Source: Sulfitobacter sp. LCG007 (GTDB lineage: Bacteria > Pseudomonadota > Alphaproteobacteria > Rhodobacterales > Rhodobacteraceae). From it: a stretch of 64,000 nucleotides of DNA. The stretch covers positions 2,356,001-2,420,000 of the forward strand of contig NZ_CP161805.1 of assembly GCF_040801785.1 (NCBI RefSeq). Reading direction: 5' to 3'. Within the stretch, counting starts at the first letter, position 1, and every line of letters starts with the position of its first letter. Positions 25,942 through 36,109 of this stretch are shown here, piece by piece. Below the pieces are notes generated by a model. It searched no databases. It worked only from the letters and a program-made list of their open reading frames with translations, and was not told the origin of the DNA. Made by a program: the position numbers and the translations under genes.

Positions 25942-27486
25942 TCAGTGCGAGGCGACTTGCGCGGCGGTATCCGCCCCGGCAAGCGCCGTGTCGTAATTGT
26001 CCACCAGCGCCGCCACCGACGGGCCGATGATGTCGAGTACCAGCGCCGGATAGACGCCAAGCAGCAGGGTCATCACCACAAGCGGGGCGAAGATCCATTT
26101 CTCCCGGCGTTCCATATCGGTGATCGCACGCAGGCTTTCCTTGATGAGATCCCCGAAGACCACGCGCCGGTAGAGCCAGAGCGCATAGGCGGCCGAGAAG
26201 ATCACGCCGGTCGTGGCCACGGCGGCAACCCAGGTGTTGACCTGGAAGGTCGCCATCAGCGTCAGGAATTCCCCGACGAAGCCGCTGGTGCCCGGCAGGC
26301 CGACATTTGCCATGGTGAAGAGCATGAAGACCAGCGCATAGGCGGGCATCCGGTTCACGAGGCCGCCATAGGCGTCGATGTCGCGCGTGTGCATCCGGTC
26401 GTAGATCACGCCGACGCACAGGAAGAGCGCACCCGAAATGAAGCCGTGGCTCAGCATCTGGAATATCGCGCCGTCGACACCCTGCTGGTTGGCTGCAAAG
26501 ATGCCCATCGTGACGAAGCCCATATGCGCCACGGAGGAATAGGCGATGAGCTTCTTCATGTCCTCCTGCACGAGGGCCACCAGCGATGTGTATACGATGG
26601 CGATCGCGCTCATCCACAGCACCAGCGGCGTCATGACTTCAGACCCTACCGGGAACATCGGAAGCGAGAAGCGCAGGAAGCCGTAGCCGCCCATCTTAAG
26701 CAGGATCGCCGCCAGCACGACCGACCCCGCGGTCGGCGCCTGGACGTGCGCGTCGGGCAGCCAGGTATGGACCGGCCACATCGGCATCTTCACCGCGAAG
26801 GAAGAGAAGAAGGCGATGAAAAGCAGCGTCTGCAGACCGCCGACCACATGGATGCCCAGCAGGCTGAAACTCTCGAAGTCGAACTGATGGACAAGCAGCG
26901 CCTCGATGTCGGTGGTTCCGGCCTCGGAATACATCGCGACCATTGCCACCAGCATCAGCACCGAGCCGAGGAAGGTGTAGAGGAAGAACTTGAACGAGGC
27001 GTAGATGCGCTCCTTGCCGCCCCAGATGCCGATGATCAGGAACATCGGGATGAGACCGGCCTCGAAGAAGAGATAGAAGAGGACCAGATCGAGCGCGACG
27101 AAAACGCCGATCATCAGCGTCTCGAGCAGGAGGAAGGCGATCATGTACTCCTTGACGCGCTCGGTGACGTTCCAGCTTGCCGCGATTGTCAGCGGCATGA
27201 TGAAGGTCGTGAGCATCACAAAGAGAACCGAGATGCCGTCGACACCCATCTTGTACTTGAGCCCGAGCAGCCAGTCGGCTTCCTCGACGAACTGGAAGCC
27301 GGTGTCGTTCGGATCGAAGCCCGCCAGCAGGAAGAGCGAGACGATGAACGTGGCGGAGGTGGCGATCAGGGCGAGCCATTTGGCGTTGCGCTGCGCCGCC
27401 GCGTCGGTCCCGCGCAGGAACACCGCCAGGATCAGCGCCGCGAGCGCCGGGATGAAGGTGATGATGGAAAGAAGTGAGTTGTCCAT
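25942..27486 (-). CDS. nuoM: NADH-quinone oxidoreductase subunit M
   Basis: Antiporter-like proton-pumping subunit of complex I, 514 residues. The start [13 protein letters not shown] was chosen because its ATG overlaps the nuoL stop (TGATG), the usual coupling; an upstream in-frame start would extend into nuoL. The channel glutamate helix is in [18 protein letters not shown], and the quinone-arm-side motif is [18 protein letters not shown] with its lysine nearby. [16 protein letters not shown] and [13 protein letters not shown] are also family-typical. Confidence 0.97.
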   Translation of the reverse strand: MDNSLLSIITFIPALAALILAVFLRGTDAAAQRNAKWLALIATSATFIVSLFLLAGFDPNDTGFQFVEEADWLLGLKYKMGVDGISVLFVMLTTFIMPLTIAASWNVTERVKEYMIAFLLLETLMIGVFVALDLVLFYLFFEAGLIPMFLIIGIWGGKERIYASFKFFLYTFLGSVLMLVAMVAMYSEAGTTDIEALLVHQFDFESFSLLGIHVVGGLQTLLFIAFFSSFAVKMPMWPVHTWLPDAHVQAPTAGSVVLAAILLKMGGYGFLRFSLPMFPVGSEVMTPLVLWMSAIAIVYTSLVALVQEDMKKLIAYSSVAHMGFVTMGIFAANQQGVDGAIFQMLSHGFISGALFLCVGVIYDRMHTRDIDAYGGLVNRMPAYALVFMLFTMANVGLPGTSGFVGEFLTLMATFQVNTWVAAVATTGVIFSAAYALWLYRRVVFGDLIKESLRAITDMERREKWIFAPLVVMTLLLGVYPALVLDIIGPSVAALVDNYDTALAGADTAAQVASH

Positions 27487-29699
27487 CACTGCGCTCCTCC
27501 GCTGAGCGTCATCCAAGTGACAAGGATCGCGATCCCGATCACCATCGCGAAGGCATAGGTGAAGATGTAGCCGGACTGGGCGCGGCCCGCGAGGCGGGTG
27601 AAGAAGGGCACGATGCCCATCGCCACGCCGTTGAGGAAGCCGTCGATGACGCTGCCGTCACCGCGTTTCCAGAAGGTCCGTCCGATGCTCTTCGCGGGCT
27701 GGACGAAGACCGCGTCATAGACCTCGTCGAAGTACCACTTGTTCTTGAGGAACAGATACAGCGGACGCTGGTTCTCGGCCAGGCGCGCGGGCAGCGTCGG
27801 GTTCCAGATGTAGAACCAGAGCGCCATGAGCAGACCGCCCAGCATCGCGATGAAGGGAGAGACCTTCACCCAGGCCGGGGCCGCGTGGGCGTCTTCGAGA
27901 ACGTGGTTGTCCGGCCCGAAATAGAGTGCCCCCTCGCCCGGCGCCCCGGCAAAGCCGCCATGATGCGCGCCTTCGCCGGCCTCGCCATGGCCTTCGTCAG
28001 TCGCGACGGCGACGGTATCCGGCGCGCTGGTCTCGGCCTCGGAGGTTTCCTGCGTCTCGCCCGTGGTCGCGACCGCGTTGCCGTGATCCTCGGCGGCTTC
28101 CACTGAGGCGGCAGGCTCCCCGTTCGCGGCGGCGTGTTCTTCGCCTGCTTCCGCGTGGGTGGCAGCCTCGCCGAAGGGAATTCCGTAGAAACGCGCGACC
28201 TGATCGGCATGGCCGAAGAAGCTGCCGTACCAGAGCATCCCGGCGAATACCGACCCGAGCGCGAGCACGCCAAGCGGGATCACCATGACCATGGGGCTTT
28301 CGTGGGCATGTTCATGCGTGTGCTTGTCCCCCCGCGGGGTGCCGAAGAACGTCAGGAACATCAGCCGCCAGCTGTAGAAACTGGTGAAGGCCGCCGCGAT
28401 GACCAGAAGCCAGAATCCGTAGCCCGATCCGCCAGCCCAGGCGCTCTCGATGATCGCGTCCTTCGAAAGGAAGCCGGCAAAGCCGATCTGGGTCAGGGGA
28501 ATGCCGACGCCGGTGATGGCCAGCGTCCCGATCATCATCGCCCAGAAGGTATAGGGAATCTTCTTCCGCAGGCCGCCGTAGTTGGTCATGTCCTGCTCGT
28601 GATGCATCGCGTGGATGACCGAGCCGGCACCGAGAAACAGCATCGCCTTGAAGAACGCATGGGTGAAGAGGTGGAACATCGCCGCCGAGTACATGCCCAC
28701 GCCCGCCGCCACGAACATGTAGCCAAGCTGTGAACACGTCGAATAGGCGATGACGCGCTTGATGTCGGTCTGCACCAGACCGACGGTCGCCGCGAAGAAG
28801 GCCGTCGTGGCCCCGATCACGGTGATGAAGGTCGTCGCCTCGGGCGCGTACTCCATCAGCGGCGACATGCGGCAGACAAGGAACACACCCGCCGTCACCA
28901 TGGTCGCGGCGTGGATGAGCGCGGAGACCGGCGTCGGACCTTCCATCGCGTCCGGCAGCCAGGTGTGGAGGAAAAGCTGCGCCGACTTGCCCATTGCCCC
29001 GATGAACAGGAGGAAGGCCACGAGATTGGCCGCGTTCCACTCTGTCCACAGGAAGCTGAGCTGCGTCTCGGCCAGTTGCGGCGCTGCGGCAAAGATGTCG
29101 TCGAAACGGATGCTGTCGGTCAGGAAGAACAGCGCGAAGATCCCCAGCGCGAAGCCGAAGTCGCCGACACGGTTCACCACAAAGGCCTTGATCGCCGCAG
29201 AATTGGCCGAGGGCTTGCGATAGTAGAACCCGATCAGCAGATAGGAGGCAACGCCGACACCTTCCCAGCCAAAGAACATCTGCACAAGGTTGTCAGACGT
29301 CACGAGCGCCAGCATCGCGAAGGTGAAGAACGAAAGGTAGGCGAAGAAACGCGGCTTGTAGCTTTCGCCCTCATTCCATTGCGGATCATGCGCCATGTAG
29401 CCGAAGGAATAGAGATGCACGAGGCTCGACACCGTCGTCACCACGATCAGCATGATCGCGGTCATCCGGTCGAGCCGGATGGACCAATCGGTCGACAGCG
29501 TGCCGCTGTCGATGAAGCGCATCAGCGTTATGTGTTCGGTAACGCCGTCAAAGCTGAAGAAGACGATCCAGCTCAGCAGCGCGGCGAGGAACAAGAAGCC
29601 CGTGGCGATCCACATGGCGACCTTCTCGCCGAGAAACTTCCAGCCGAAACCGCAGATCAGGCTGCCGATCAGGGGCGCGAAGAGGATGATCTTTTCCAT
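27486..29699 (-). CDS. nuoL: NADH-quinone oxidoreductase subunit L
   Basis: The distal proton pump of complex I, with the long lateral helix that runs back along the membrane arm. It is 737 residues, longer than the usual 610-700. Antiporter motifs are [41 protein letters not shown] and [11 protein letters not shown]. Between about residues 510 and 590 there is an Ala/Glu/Gly/His-rich low-complexity insert ([20 protein letters not shown] and onward), followed by [14 protein letters not shown] of the lateral helix and a last membrane segment. Similar inserts occur in relatives; this one accounts for the extra length. It follows nuoK by 7 bases. Confidence 0.97.
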   Translation of the reverse strand: MEKIILFAPLIGSLICGFGWKFLGEKVAMWIATGFLFLAALLSWIVFFSFDGVTEHITLMRFIDSGTLSTDWSIRLDRMTAIMLIVVTTVSSLVHLYSFGYMAHDPQWNEGESYKPRFFAYLSFFTFAMLALVTSDNLVQMFFGWEGVGVASYLLIGFYYRKPSANSAAIKAFVVNRVGDFGFALGIFALFFLTDSIRFDDIFAAAPQLAETQLSFLWTEWNAANLVAFLLFIGAMGKSAQLFLHTWLPDAMEGPTPVSALIHAATMVTAGVFLVCRMSPLMEYAPEATTFITVIGATTAFFAATVGLVQTDIKRVIAYSTCSQLGYMFVAAGVGMYSAAMFHLFTHAFFKAMLFLGAGSVIHAMHHEQDMTNYGGLRKKIPYTFWAMMIGTLAITGVGIPLTQIGFAGFLSKDAIIESAWAGGSGYGFWLLVIAAAFTSFYSWRLMFLTFFGTPRGDKHTHEHAHESPMVMVIPLGVLALGSVFAGMLWYGSFFGHADQVARFYGIPFGEAATHAEAGEEHAAANGEPAASVEAAEDHGNAVATTGETQETSEAETSAPDTVAVATDEGHGEAGEGAHHGGFAGAPGEGALYFGPDNHVLEDAHAAPAWVKVSPFIAMLGGLLMALWFYIWNPTLPARLAENQRPLYLFLKNKWYFDEVYDAVFVQPAKSIGRTFWKRGDGSVIDGFLNGVAMGIVPFFTRLAGRAQSGYIFTYAFAMVIGIAILVTWMTLSGGAQ

Positions 29700-29706
29700 T
29701 GTCCCC

Positions 29707-30012
29707 TTACCCTTTCATCACGTTGACGTCTTCGACGTCGATGGTGCCCCGATTGCGGAAGAAGCACACGAGGATCGCAAGCCCGATGGCGGCCTCTGCG
29801 GCGGCCACTGTCAGGACGAAGAGCGTGAACACCTGACCTGTCAGATCGCCCAGATAGCTCGAGAAGGCGACCAGGTTGATGTTCACCGCCAGCAGGATCA
29901 GCTCGATGCTCATCAGCAGGATGATCACGTTCTTGCGGTTCAGGAACAGCCCGAAGATGCCTATGACAAAGAGCGTCGCCGCCACTGTCAGGTAATGTTC
30001 AAGTCCGATCAT
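29707..30012 (-). CDS. nuoK: NADH-quinone oxidoreductase subunit K
   Basis: Small three-helix membrane subunit of complex I (MrpC-like), 101 residues, which together with NuoJ and NuoA carries the E-channel. [21 protein letters not shown] forms the first helix. The two conserved buried glutamates are in [13 protein letters not shown] (about residue 37) and [13 protein letters not shown] (about residue 73). It is separated from nuoJ by a 195-base spacer that holds a 23-codon micropeptide gene and a CCGGC-TTT-GCCGG hairpin (30037-30049). Confidence 0.97.
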   Translation of the reverse strand: MIGLEHYLTVAATLFVIGIFGLFLNRKNVIILLMSIELILLAVNINLVAFSSYLGDLTGQVFTLFVLTVAAAEAAIGLAILVCFFRNRGTIDVEDVNVMKG

Positions 30013-30087
30013 TCTTGTCCCTCGGTTCGCTTTCGTCCGGCTTTGCCGGTTCGCCTTGTCCTGTTGTCCGGTCGCCCGGCAATTCCC

Positions 30088-30159
30088 TCAGAGGAAGGAG
30101 TATCCGCCGAGCACGATGACGAGCACGACGACAAGGACGATGATTGTTGTTTGAGACAT
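30088..30159 (-). CDS. 23-residue transmembrane micropeptide between nuoJ and nuoK
   Basis: A very short frame with a good start context: ATG preceded by AGGAA at 7 bases (AGGAACGAAGCA-ATG). The product begins MSQTTIIVLVVVLVIVLGG and ends YSFL: almost all of it is one hydrophobic helix of Ile, Val and Leu with a polar start. It lies inside the nuo operon, on the same strand. The composition is what a single-span membrane peptide looks like and is unusual for random sequence in such GC-rich DNA. A role as a small complex I accessory subunit or assembly peptide is inference. It could also be a chance frame in a spacer. Confidence 0.6.
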   Translation of the reverse strand: MSQTTIIVLVVVLVIVLGGYSFL

Positions 30160-30207
30160 TGCTTCGTTCCTAAGTTCGGCAATTCGCCTGATTGCGACGG
30201 CGGGGGA

Positions 30208-30810
30208 TCAGAGCCCCTGCCCCGGTTTCACGTCCCGCAGTTCCATCGCGAGTTTCGGGTCCCGCATCATCTGCGCGACAACGTTCTGGCGTTTGACATC
30301 CTGGCGATGGCGCAAGGTCAGGACGATCGCCCCGATCATCGCGACCAGCAGGATCAGCCCCGCAAGCTGGAACAGCAGGAAGTAGCGGTCATACAGCAGC
30401 AGCCCGAGCGCCTCGGTATTCTGAATTTCCGCCGGCGTCACGTTCTGGCGCAGCCCCTCGGCCGCCGAACTTGCCTCCCAGGCGCCGAAGGCCATCACGA
30501 ACTGCATGAGGATGATCAGCCCGATCAGCAGGGCAAGCGGCATGTAGCGGGCCATCTCGGCCTTCAGCTCGGCAAAATCGACGTCGAGCATCATCACGAC
30601 GAACAGAAAGAGGACCGCGACGGCGCCGACATAGACGATCACCAGAAGCATCGCCACGAACTCGGCGCCCAGCAGCACGAACAGACCGGCCGAACTGAGA
30701 AACGCGAGGATCAGCCAGAGCACCGAATGCACCGGGTTGCGACCGATGACCGTGAAGAGACCGCCCGCGATCACGCAGACGGCGAACAGGTAGAATGCGA
30801 AAACGCTCAT
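30208..30810 (-). CDS. nuoJ: NADH-quinone oxidoreductase subunit J
   Basis: Membrane subunit of complex I, 200 residues with five hydrophobic helices. The TM3 region ALVVYVG-type motif is [21 protein letters not shown] (split about residues 55-76), which contains the pi-bulge helix that changes shape during coupling. [29 protein letters not shown] precedes it. The C-terminal cytoplasmic tail is longer than in E. coli. It overlaps the upstream CMD-like gene by 4 bases (30807-30810), so translation is likely coupled. Confidence 0.97.
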   Translation of the reverse strand: MSVFAFYLFAVCVIAGGLFTVIGRNPVHSVLWLILAFLSSAGLFVLLGAEFVAMLLVIVYVGAVAVLFLFVVMMLDVDFAELKAEMARYMPLALLIGLIILMQFVMAFGAWEASSAAEGLRQNVTPAEIQNTEALGLLLYDRYFLLFQLAGLILLVAMIGAIVLTLRHRQDVKRQNVVAQMMRDPKLAMELRDVKPGQGL

Positions 30811-31208
30811 GCCTCGTCCTCTTTTTCGTCCATCACCTGTTGGGCCAGTTCAAGCGCCCGGGTCATGGCCGGCAGACCGGCAAAGACCGACATCTGCCCG
30901 ATGGTCTCGATGATGTGCTGCTTGCTCGCTCCGGCCTCGAGCGCGTGGCGGACCGTCTGGCGGATGCCGACATCGTTCTGCGCGCCCTGCATCGTAAGCC
31001 CCGCAAGCGTGAGCAGCAGGCGGGTGCGGGCATCGAGCCCGCCCTCGTTGATCGTGTTGCCGAACATGATCTCCATCATGTCCTTCGGCATCGTGCCCCA
31101 GAGCTTCTCGAAACCTTTCGGGGTGAAGGCCTCCATCGCAGGAAAGGTCTTCGCCATCTCCTGCGCCTGCTCCATCATCGTCACGAAAGGGTTTCTCGAC
31201 TCGCTCAT
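30807..31208 (-). CDS. Carboxymuconolactone decarboxylase-like (CMD/AhpD fold) protein in the nuo operon
   Basis: A 133-residue all-helical protein resembling the carboxymuconolactone decarboxylase family: [19 protein letters not shown] then [28 protein letters not shown]. The AhpD CxxC pair is absent; there is no cysteine in the domain, so peroxidase or disulfide chemistry is unlikely. An N-terminal extension [20 protein letters not shown] resembles phasin-like helices. It overlaps nuoI by ATGA and nuoJ by 4 bases, so it is tightly embedded between two complex I genes. Its function in that context is unknown. Confidence 0.75.
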   Translation of the reverse strand: MSESRNPFVTMMEQAQEMAKTFPAMEAFTPKGFEKLWGTMPKDMMEIMFGNTINEGGLDARTRLLLTLAGLTMQGAQNDVGIRQTVRHALEAGASKQHIIETIGQMSVFAGLPAMTRALELAQQVMDEKEDEA

Positions 31209-31699
31209 CTGTACGGCGCGTCCAGTTCGAGGTTGCGCGCGATCTCGGCTTCCCAGCGGTCTCCGTTGGCCAGCAACTTGGCCTTGTCGTAGAACAGCTC
31301 TTCGCGTGTCTCGGTCGCGAACTCGAAGTTCGGCCCCTCGACGATCGCATCGACCGGGCAGGCCTCCTGACAGAAACCGCAGTAAATGCATTTGGTCATG
31401 TCGATGTCGTAGCGCGTGGTCCGGCGCGAGCCGTCCTCGCGCGGTTCGGCGTCGATGGTGATGGCCTGTGCCGGGCAGATCGCCTCGCAGAGCTTGCAGG
31501 CAATGCAGCGTTCCTCGCCGTTTGGATAGCGCCTCAGCGCATGCTCGCCCCGGAACCGAGGCGACAGCGGGCCCTTCTCATGCGGGTAGTTCACGGTCGC
31601 CTTCTTGCCGAAGAAGTACTTCAGGCCCAGCTTCATGCCGACCCAGAAGTCCTGCAGCAGGAAGTATTTCGCCGCGCGGGAATAATCGATCTGGGTCAT
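31205..31699 (-). CDS. nuoI: NADH-quinone oxidoreductase subunit I
   Basis: Peripheral-arm subunit carrying clusters N6a and N6b, which pass electrons toward N2. The 164-residue protein has the two ferredoxin motifs: Cys65, 68, 71, 75 ([12 protein letters not shown]) and Cys104, 107, 110, 114 ([12 protein letters not shown]). The N-terminal helix [20 protein letters not shown] anchors it to the membrane arm. The start [13 protein letters not shown] was chosen because the preceding small gene ends 2 bases upstream of it and family members start here. Confidence 0.98.
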   Translation of the reverse strand: MTQIDYSRAAKYFLLQDFWVGMKLGLKYFFGKKATVNYPHEKGPLSPRFRGEHALRRYPNGEERCIACKLCEAICPAQAITIDAEPREDGSRRTTRYDIDMTKCIYCGFCQEACPVDAIVEGPNFEFATETREELFYDKAKLLANGDRWEAEIARNLELDAPYR

Positions 31700-31700
31700 G

Positions 31701-31904
31701 TCAGTCCTCGTCCTCGAGCTTGGTGCCGCCATGCAGCGCCGACCAGTCGTTGAGCGCCGTCACGATCCCGGCCTCCTCGACGTCGATCATGTCTCCCGAT
31801 TGCGGATCCGCGAGCTGCACCACGAATTTCGACGTGATGAAGGCGGCGAGATCCAGAAGGTCCCGGTGGGATGCCTTGGCGATGGCTTCGGCAAGTGTGG
31901 TCAT
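31701..31904 (-). CDS. 67-residue hypothetical protein between nuoH and nuoI
   Basis: A small soluble, acidic protein ([22 protein letters not shown], then [22 protein letters not shown], ending in EDED). No membrane segment, signal or cysteine is present; it looks helical. It sits with 1 base to both nuoH and nuoI, so it is certainly transcribed with them. I do not recognise a characterised family. The tight packing makes it a good candidate for a real, co-translated accessory protein rather than a chance frame. Confidence 0.8.
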   Translation of the reverse strand: MTTLAEAIAKASHRDLLDLAAFITSKFVVQLADPQSGDMIDVEEAGIVTALNDWSALHGGTKLEDED

Positions 31905-31905
31905 G

Positions 31906-32940
31906 TCAGGCTCCTATCCAGCGCGCATATGCGCCCCAGAACCAGTCGAATTTGGCGGCGAATGCCACGAAGACCACCCAGACGAGGCTGAAGGGCAGGA
32001 AGACCTTCCAGCCCAGCCGCATGAGCTGGTCGTAGCGGTAGCGGGGCGTGATCGCCTTGACCATCGCGAAGAGGAAGAAGAAGAAAGCCATTTTCGCGAC
32101 CATCCAGAGCACGCCGTCCGGCAGTCCCGGGATCGGCGAGAGCCAGCCGCCGAAGAAGAGCAGCGAGGTCAGCGCGCACATCAGGAAGATCGCGATGTAC
32201 TCCCCGGCCATGAAGAGCAGGAAGGGGGTCGAGGAATATTCCACCTGATAGCCCGCGACGAGTTCCGATTCCGCTTCGGGCAGGTCGAAGGGGGGGCGGT
32301 TCGTCTCTGCGAGGCAGGAGATGAAGAACAGGAACACCATCGGGAAATGCGGGAGCCAGTACCAGCTGAAGAAGCCGTAGGGACCCTGTTGCGCATGTAC
32401 GATCCCTGAAAAGCTCAACGATCCCGAGGAGATAATGACACCGATGATGATCAGGCCCAGCGAGACCTCATAGGAGATCATCTGCGCCGCCGATCGCAGC
32501 GAGCCGAGGAAGGGGTATTTCGAGTTGGACGCCCAGCCCCCCATGATCACGCCATAGACCTCGAGAGAGGAGACGGCGAAGACGAAGAGGATGGCGACAT
32601 TGATGTCCGCAAGTACCCAGCCCTCGTTGAAGGGGATCACGGCCCAGGCCAGCATTGCCAGCACGAATGAGGTGAGAGGCGCCATGATGAACACGGTCTT
32701 GTCCGCCCCGGCAGGGATGACGACTTCCTTGACCACGTATTTCAGCGCATCGGCCACGGTTTGCAGCAGGCCGAAGATGCCGACCACGTTCGGCCCGCGC
32801 CGCATCTGGACGGCGGCCCAGATCTTGCGGTCGCCATAGACCAGAAAAAGCAGCGAGATCATCACGAAAGCGACAACCGCGAGGCTTTGCGCAAGGATCA
32901 GGACGAAGATGCCGAAGGGCGTCGTGAAGAAATCAGCCAT
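31906..32940 (-). CDS. nuoH: NADH-quinone oxidoreductase subunit H
   Basis: Membrane subunit that forms the quinone chamber at the junction of the two arms. It is 344 residues with eight hydrophobic helices. Family signatures are [27 protein letters not shown] (split about residues 46-71), [27 protein letters not shown] and [27 protein letters not shown], whose Asp and Glu residues line the coupling path. [15 protein letters not shown] is also typical. Confidence 0.98.
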   Translation of the reverse strand: MADFFTTPFGIFVLILAQSLAVVAFVMISLLFLVYGDRKIWAAVQMRRGPNVVGIFGLLQTVADALKYVVKEVVIPAGADKTVFIMAPLTSFVLAMLAWAVIPFNEGWVLADINVAILFVFAVSSLEVYGVIMGGWASNSKYPFLGSLRSAAQMISYEVSLGLIIIGVIISSGSLSFSGIVHAQQGPYGFFSWYWLPHFPMVFLFFISCLAETNRPPFDLPEAESELVAGYQVEYSSTPFLLFMAGEYIAIFLMCALTSLLFFGGWLSPIPGLPDGVLWMVAKMAFFFFLFAMVKAITPRYRYDQLMRLGWKVFLPFSLVWVVFVAFAAKFDWFWGAYARWIGA

Positions 32941-32946
32941 GGGTCC

Positions 32947-33330
32947 TCACACACTCGGTATTCGGTTTTCCGCGCAGTCGGCAGCCACGACTTCCGCGTC
33001 GATGGTCGCCTGGCCGCGAGGCAGGGCGGGCGAGATGGTGTAAACAGCATCTGCCGTCCACACGCCAGCCTCTTGAGAGATATTCGTGCGCAGATGACGC
33101 GCAAATCCGTAGCCCCGCTCCAGCGTGTAACGCGCGGCCGCGCAATCGGCGTAACGCGTCACGTCGGAGGGTTCCAGCGCCTTGGTCATCGAGGCCACGA
33201 CCTGCACAAGCTCGCGGTCGAGCGGGCTGGCCGTCACGCCGAGGTAATCGGGCACGAGATCCTCCGCCGTCGGAGCGGCCGATGCGCAGCTCGCCAGCGC
33301 CAGCAGGGGTATGCAGACCAGCCGGATCAT
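32947..33330 (-). CDS. Small exported hypothetical protein between nuoG and nuoH
   Basis: A 127-residue protein with an N-terminal signal-like segment [19 protein letters not shown]; the LASC pattern could be a lipobox with Cys14. The mature part contains [22 protein letters not shown], then [21 protein letters not shown], and ends near ADCAENRIP with cysteines that could pair in the periplasm. Its start overlaps the nuoG stop by 4 bases, so it is translated with the operon, yet it is predicted to act outside the cytoplasm, unlike NuoG. I do not recognise a characterised family. Confidence 0.75.
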   Translation of the reverse strand: MIRLVCIPLLALASCASAAPTAEDLVPDYLGVTASPLDRELVQVVASMTKALEPSDVTRYADCAAARYTLERGYGFARHLRTNISQEAGVWTADAVYTISPALPRGQATIDAEVVAADCAENRIPSV

Positions 33331-35342
33331 TCCGCCGCCATCTGCCCCGCCAGGCGTGCCTTCGCATTGGCCGAGAGCTCGGCCATCAGGGCACTGGCAC
33401 GCGCGATGGGGTTTGTGAGGTAGAAATCCTTCACCGGGCTTTCGAAACCGCCCGATCCCAGCTCGCCCTCGGGCAGCGCGGCCACCGCGTTCTCGGCCAG
33501 CTCGTCGATCCGGCCCAGGTGCGGATGCGCCTTGACCAGCGCCTGGCGCAGCTGCGCGAGGCTGTCGAAGGGCAGCGTGGCACCAAGCTCGGCGGAAAGC
33601 GCGCGCAGGATCGCCCAGTTTTCCTTGGCCTCACCCGGCGCGAACCCGGCGCGCAGCGCGAGTTGCGGACGGCCCTCGGTGTTCACGAAAAGGCCCGGCT
33701 CCTCGGTATAGGCAGCACCCGGCAGGATGATGTCTGCGCGATGCGCGCCCCGGTCGCCGTGGCTGCCCTGGTAGATCACCAGGGGACCCGGCGCGATTTC
33801 GATCTCGTCAGCACCGAGGTTGTAGACGACCTCGGCCCCCTCGAGGGCAGCCCCGAGACCGCCTTCGGTGACGGCACCGACATCCATCGCCCCCACGCGG
33901 CTGGCCGCCGTGTGCAGGATCAGCAGACGGGATTGTGCGGTCTCGGCGACGCGCATCAAATGTCCCAGAACCGCAGCGCCGTCCTCTCCGGTCAGCGCGC
34001 CCTGCCCGACGATGATCAACCCGCCCTTGGGCTTGTCGGACAGATCCTCGTTCGCGAACCTTTGCAAAGCGGCGCGGTCGGAACCGATGTGGTGATAGTC
34101 ATAGGTCAGATCGACCGGATCGCCTATCACGCCCACATGCGCGCCGGCCAGCCAGGCCTTGCGGATCCGCGCATTCAGCACCGGCGCCTCGAGCCGGGGA
34201 TTGGTGCCGACCAGCAGGATCGTCCCGGCGCTTTCGATGTCCTCGATGGAAGCATTGCCGACATAGCCGTAGCGGTTTCCGGCGGGCAGTTTCGCCCCGT
34301 CGGTGCGGCATTCGACAGATCCGCCCTGCCCTTCGATCAGCGCCTTCAGCGCATAGACCGCCTCGACCGGCGCCAGATCCCCGATCAGGCCCGCGACCTT
34401 CTTGCCCTTCATCGCCTCGGCGGCCTTGGCAAGTGCCTCTCCCCAGCCCGCCGGGCGCAGCTTGCCGTTCTCGCGGATATAGGGCTTGTCCAGCCGCTGA
34501 CGCCGCAACCCGTCCCAGACGAAGCGCGACTTGTCCGAGATCCACTCCTCGTTCACGCCGTCATGGTTGCGCGGCAGGATGCGCATGACTTCGCGCCCCT
34601 TGCTGTCGACGCGGATGTTCGAGCCGAGCGCGTCCATCACGTCGACGCTTTCCGTCTTGCTCAGCTCCCAGGGCCGCGCGGTGAAGGCATAGGGCTTCGA
34701 GACCAGTGCACCCACGGGGCAGAGGTCGATGATGTTGCCCTGCATGTTCGATTCGAGCGTCTGGTTGAGGTAGGAGGTGATCTCCGCATCCTCGCCCCGC
34801 CCGGTCTGGCCCATCTGGTGGATGCCGGCCACCTCGGTGGTGAAGCGCACGCAGCGGGTGCAGGAGATGCAACGCGTCATGTGCGTCTCGACGAGCGGGC
34901 CGAGGTTCAGGTCCTCGGTCGCGCGCTTGGCCTCGCGAAAGCGCGAGAAGTCGACGCCATAGGCCATCGCCTGGTCCTGGAGGTCGCATTCGCCGCCCTG
35001 ATCGCAGATCGGACAGTCGAGCGGGTGATTGATGAGCAGGAACTCCATCACCCCCTCGCGGGCCTTCTTGACCATGGGCGAGTTGGTCTTGACCACCGGC
35101 GGCTGCCCCTCGGGGCCGGGCCGCAGATCCTTGACCTGCATCGCGCAGGAAGCGGCCGGTTTGGGCGGTCCGCCGACGACCTCGACGAGGCACATGCGGC
35201 AATTCCCGGCGATGGTCAGGCGCTCGTGGTAGCAGAAGCGCGGGATCTCGATCCCCGCCTGCTCGCAGGCCTGGATGAGTGTCAAAGCCCCATCCACCTC
35301 GATTTCATTGCCGTCAATGATGATCTTGCGCAGGTCAGACAC
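33327..35342 (-). CDS. nuoG: NADH-quinone oxidoreductase subunit G
   Basis: Largest peripheral-arm subunit of complex I (about 671 residues), carrying N1b, N4 and N5. N1b uses Cys37, 48, 51 and 66. N5 uses His106 and Cys110, 113 and 119 ([14 protein letters not shown]). N4 uses Cys158, 161, 164 and 208 (CISCTRC and the distant DLCPVGAL). The C-terminal molybdopterin-oxidoreductase-like region (about 220-670) is retained without a cofactor. The N7 cysteine motif of some bacteria is absent, as in mitochondria. The short form without N7 is the alphaproteobacterial type. Confidence 0.98.
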   Translation of the reverse strand: MSDLRKIIIDGNEIEVDGALTLIQACEQAGIEIPRFCYHERLTIAGNCRMCLVEVVGGPPKPAASCAMQVKDLRPGPEGQPPVVKTNSPMVKKAREGVMEFLLINHPLDCPICDQGGECDLQDQAMAYGVDFSRFREAKRATEDLNLGPLVETHMTRCISCTRCVRFTTEVAGIHQMGQTGRGEDAEITSYLNQTLESNMQGNIIDLCPVGALVSKPYAFTARPWELSKTESVDVMDALGSNIRVDSKGREVMRILPRNHDGVNEEWISDKSRFVWDGLRRQRLDKPYIRENGKLRPAGWGEALAKAAEAMKGKKVAGLIGDLAPVEAVYALKALIEGQGGSVECRTDGAKLPAGNRYGYVGNASIEDIESAGTILLVGTNPRLEAPVLNARIRKAWLAGAHVGVIGDPVDLTYDYHHIGSDRAALQRFANEDLSDKPKGGLIIVGQGALTGEDGAAVLGHLMRVAETAQSRLLILHTAASRVGAMDVGAVTEGGLGAALEGAEVVYNLGADEIEIAPGPLVIYQGSHGDRGAHRADIILPGAAYTEEPGLFVNTEGRPQLALRAGFAPGEAKENWAILRALSAELGATLPFDSLAQLRQALVKAHPHLGRIDELAENAVAALPEGELGSGGFESPVKDFYLTNPIARASALMAELSANAKARLAGQMAAE

Positions 35343-35345
35343 GTC

Positions 35346-35591
35346 TCACCCTCTCACTTGTTTCCAGGCAGCGAACAGGTCCTTGACCCTGACACCTTCG
35401 ATTTCCATATCCGCGAGGTTGGCATCCTTGATGCGGACCCCTGTCATGTTGACGTTTTCGAAGCTCGCTCCCGTCAGATTGACATCGATGGCACTCATCC
35501 CGCTGAGATCCACATCAACGAAGCGCGACCCGGAAAGCCGGGCATCGCGGGCTTCTATCTGGTCCGTCGTGTTCGCGAGCTTCACAGCCAT
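35346..35591 (-). CDS. Small pentapeptide-repeat-like protein in the nuo operon
   Basis: An 81-residue protein with a run of five-residue repeats of the A(D/N)LXX type: FVDVDLSGMSAIDVNLTGAS, then ENVNMTGVRIKDANLADMEI. This predicts a short right-handed quadrilateral beta helix. Pentapeptide proteins mimic nucleic acid or bind partners, but this one is too small to say. It is packed 3 bases from nuoG and 1 base from the DUF5333 gene, so it is part of the operon. The C-terminus (DLFAAWKQVRG) is helical and basic. Confidence 0.8.
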   Translation of the reverse strand: MAVKLANTTDQIEARDARLSGSRFVDVDLSGMSAIDVNLTGASFENVNMTGVRIKDANLADMEIEGVRVKDLFAAWKQVRG

Positions 35592-35592
35592 C

Positions 35593-35997
35593 TCAATGCG
35601 CCCTCAGAAGCGAGCCGATGGAGGAGTTCCTGTCGATCTCTTCCCTGCCGAGGGCGCAATAGCCCTGCACATCCCCCACGGCAACCCCCTTGGTCTCGAG
35701 CCAGGCGTAGCCGCGTTGGCGCATGCGCGCCTTCTCGGCATCCGAGCGCACGTAGGCCTTGATCTCGTCCGCAGAATAACCCAGCTTCAGCGCCTTGTTT
35801 CTCAGTTCGTTGAGGCGGCTGAAGGCCGAAACCATCCGCGCCGAAATGTCGGGACAGGTCTTGCGGATCTCGTCCGCGATTCCGATCCAGAGCAGCCCGT
35901 CATCGATCTCGGCCACCTCGCGCAGCGGCGGTTTTGCCGCTACGGGTTGCGCGCCGAGCGACAGGGCGACCAGGGCCATCAACATCATACTGCGCAT
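35593..35997 (-). CDS. DUF5333 exported protein of the nuo operon
   Basis: A 134-residue protein with a cleavable signal (MRSMMLMALVALSLGAQPVAA). The DUF5333 core KPPLREVAEIDDGLLWIGIADEIRKTC is followed by GYSADEIKAYVRSDAEKARMRQRG and ends at YCALGREEIDRNSSIGSLLRAH. Its two cysteines could form a disulfide. The family is largely restricted to Rhodobacterales and found in their nuo operons, but its function is not known. The ATG was chosen because the signal peptide begins there. A TGTCTG-5-CAGACA hairpin (36012-36028) lies 15-31 bases upstream. Confidence 0.88.
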   Translation of the reverse strand: MRSMMLMALVALSLGAQPVAAKPPLREVAEIDDGLLWIGIADEIRKTCPDISARMVSAFSRLNELRNKALKLGYSADEIKAYVRSDAEKARMRQRGYAWLETKGVAVGDVQGYCALGREEIDRNSSIGSLLRAH

Positions 35998-36109
35998 TCC
36001 ACATCTCCATCTGTCTGGCTTGCAGACAAGGAAGTGGGGCGGCAGGCGCGAGCTATCCAATAACATGCGCGTGCTGCGGAAAGCGCCGGGAGATATGTCG
36101 CGCACACCG

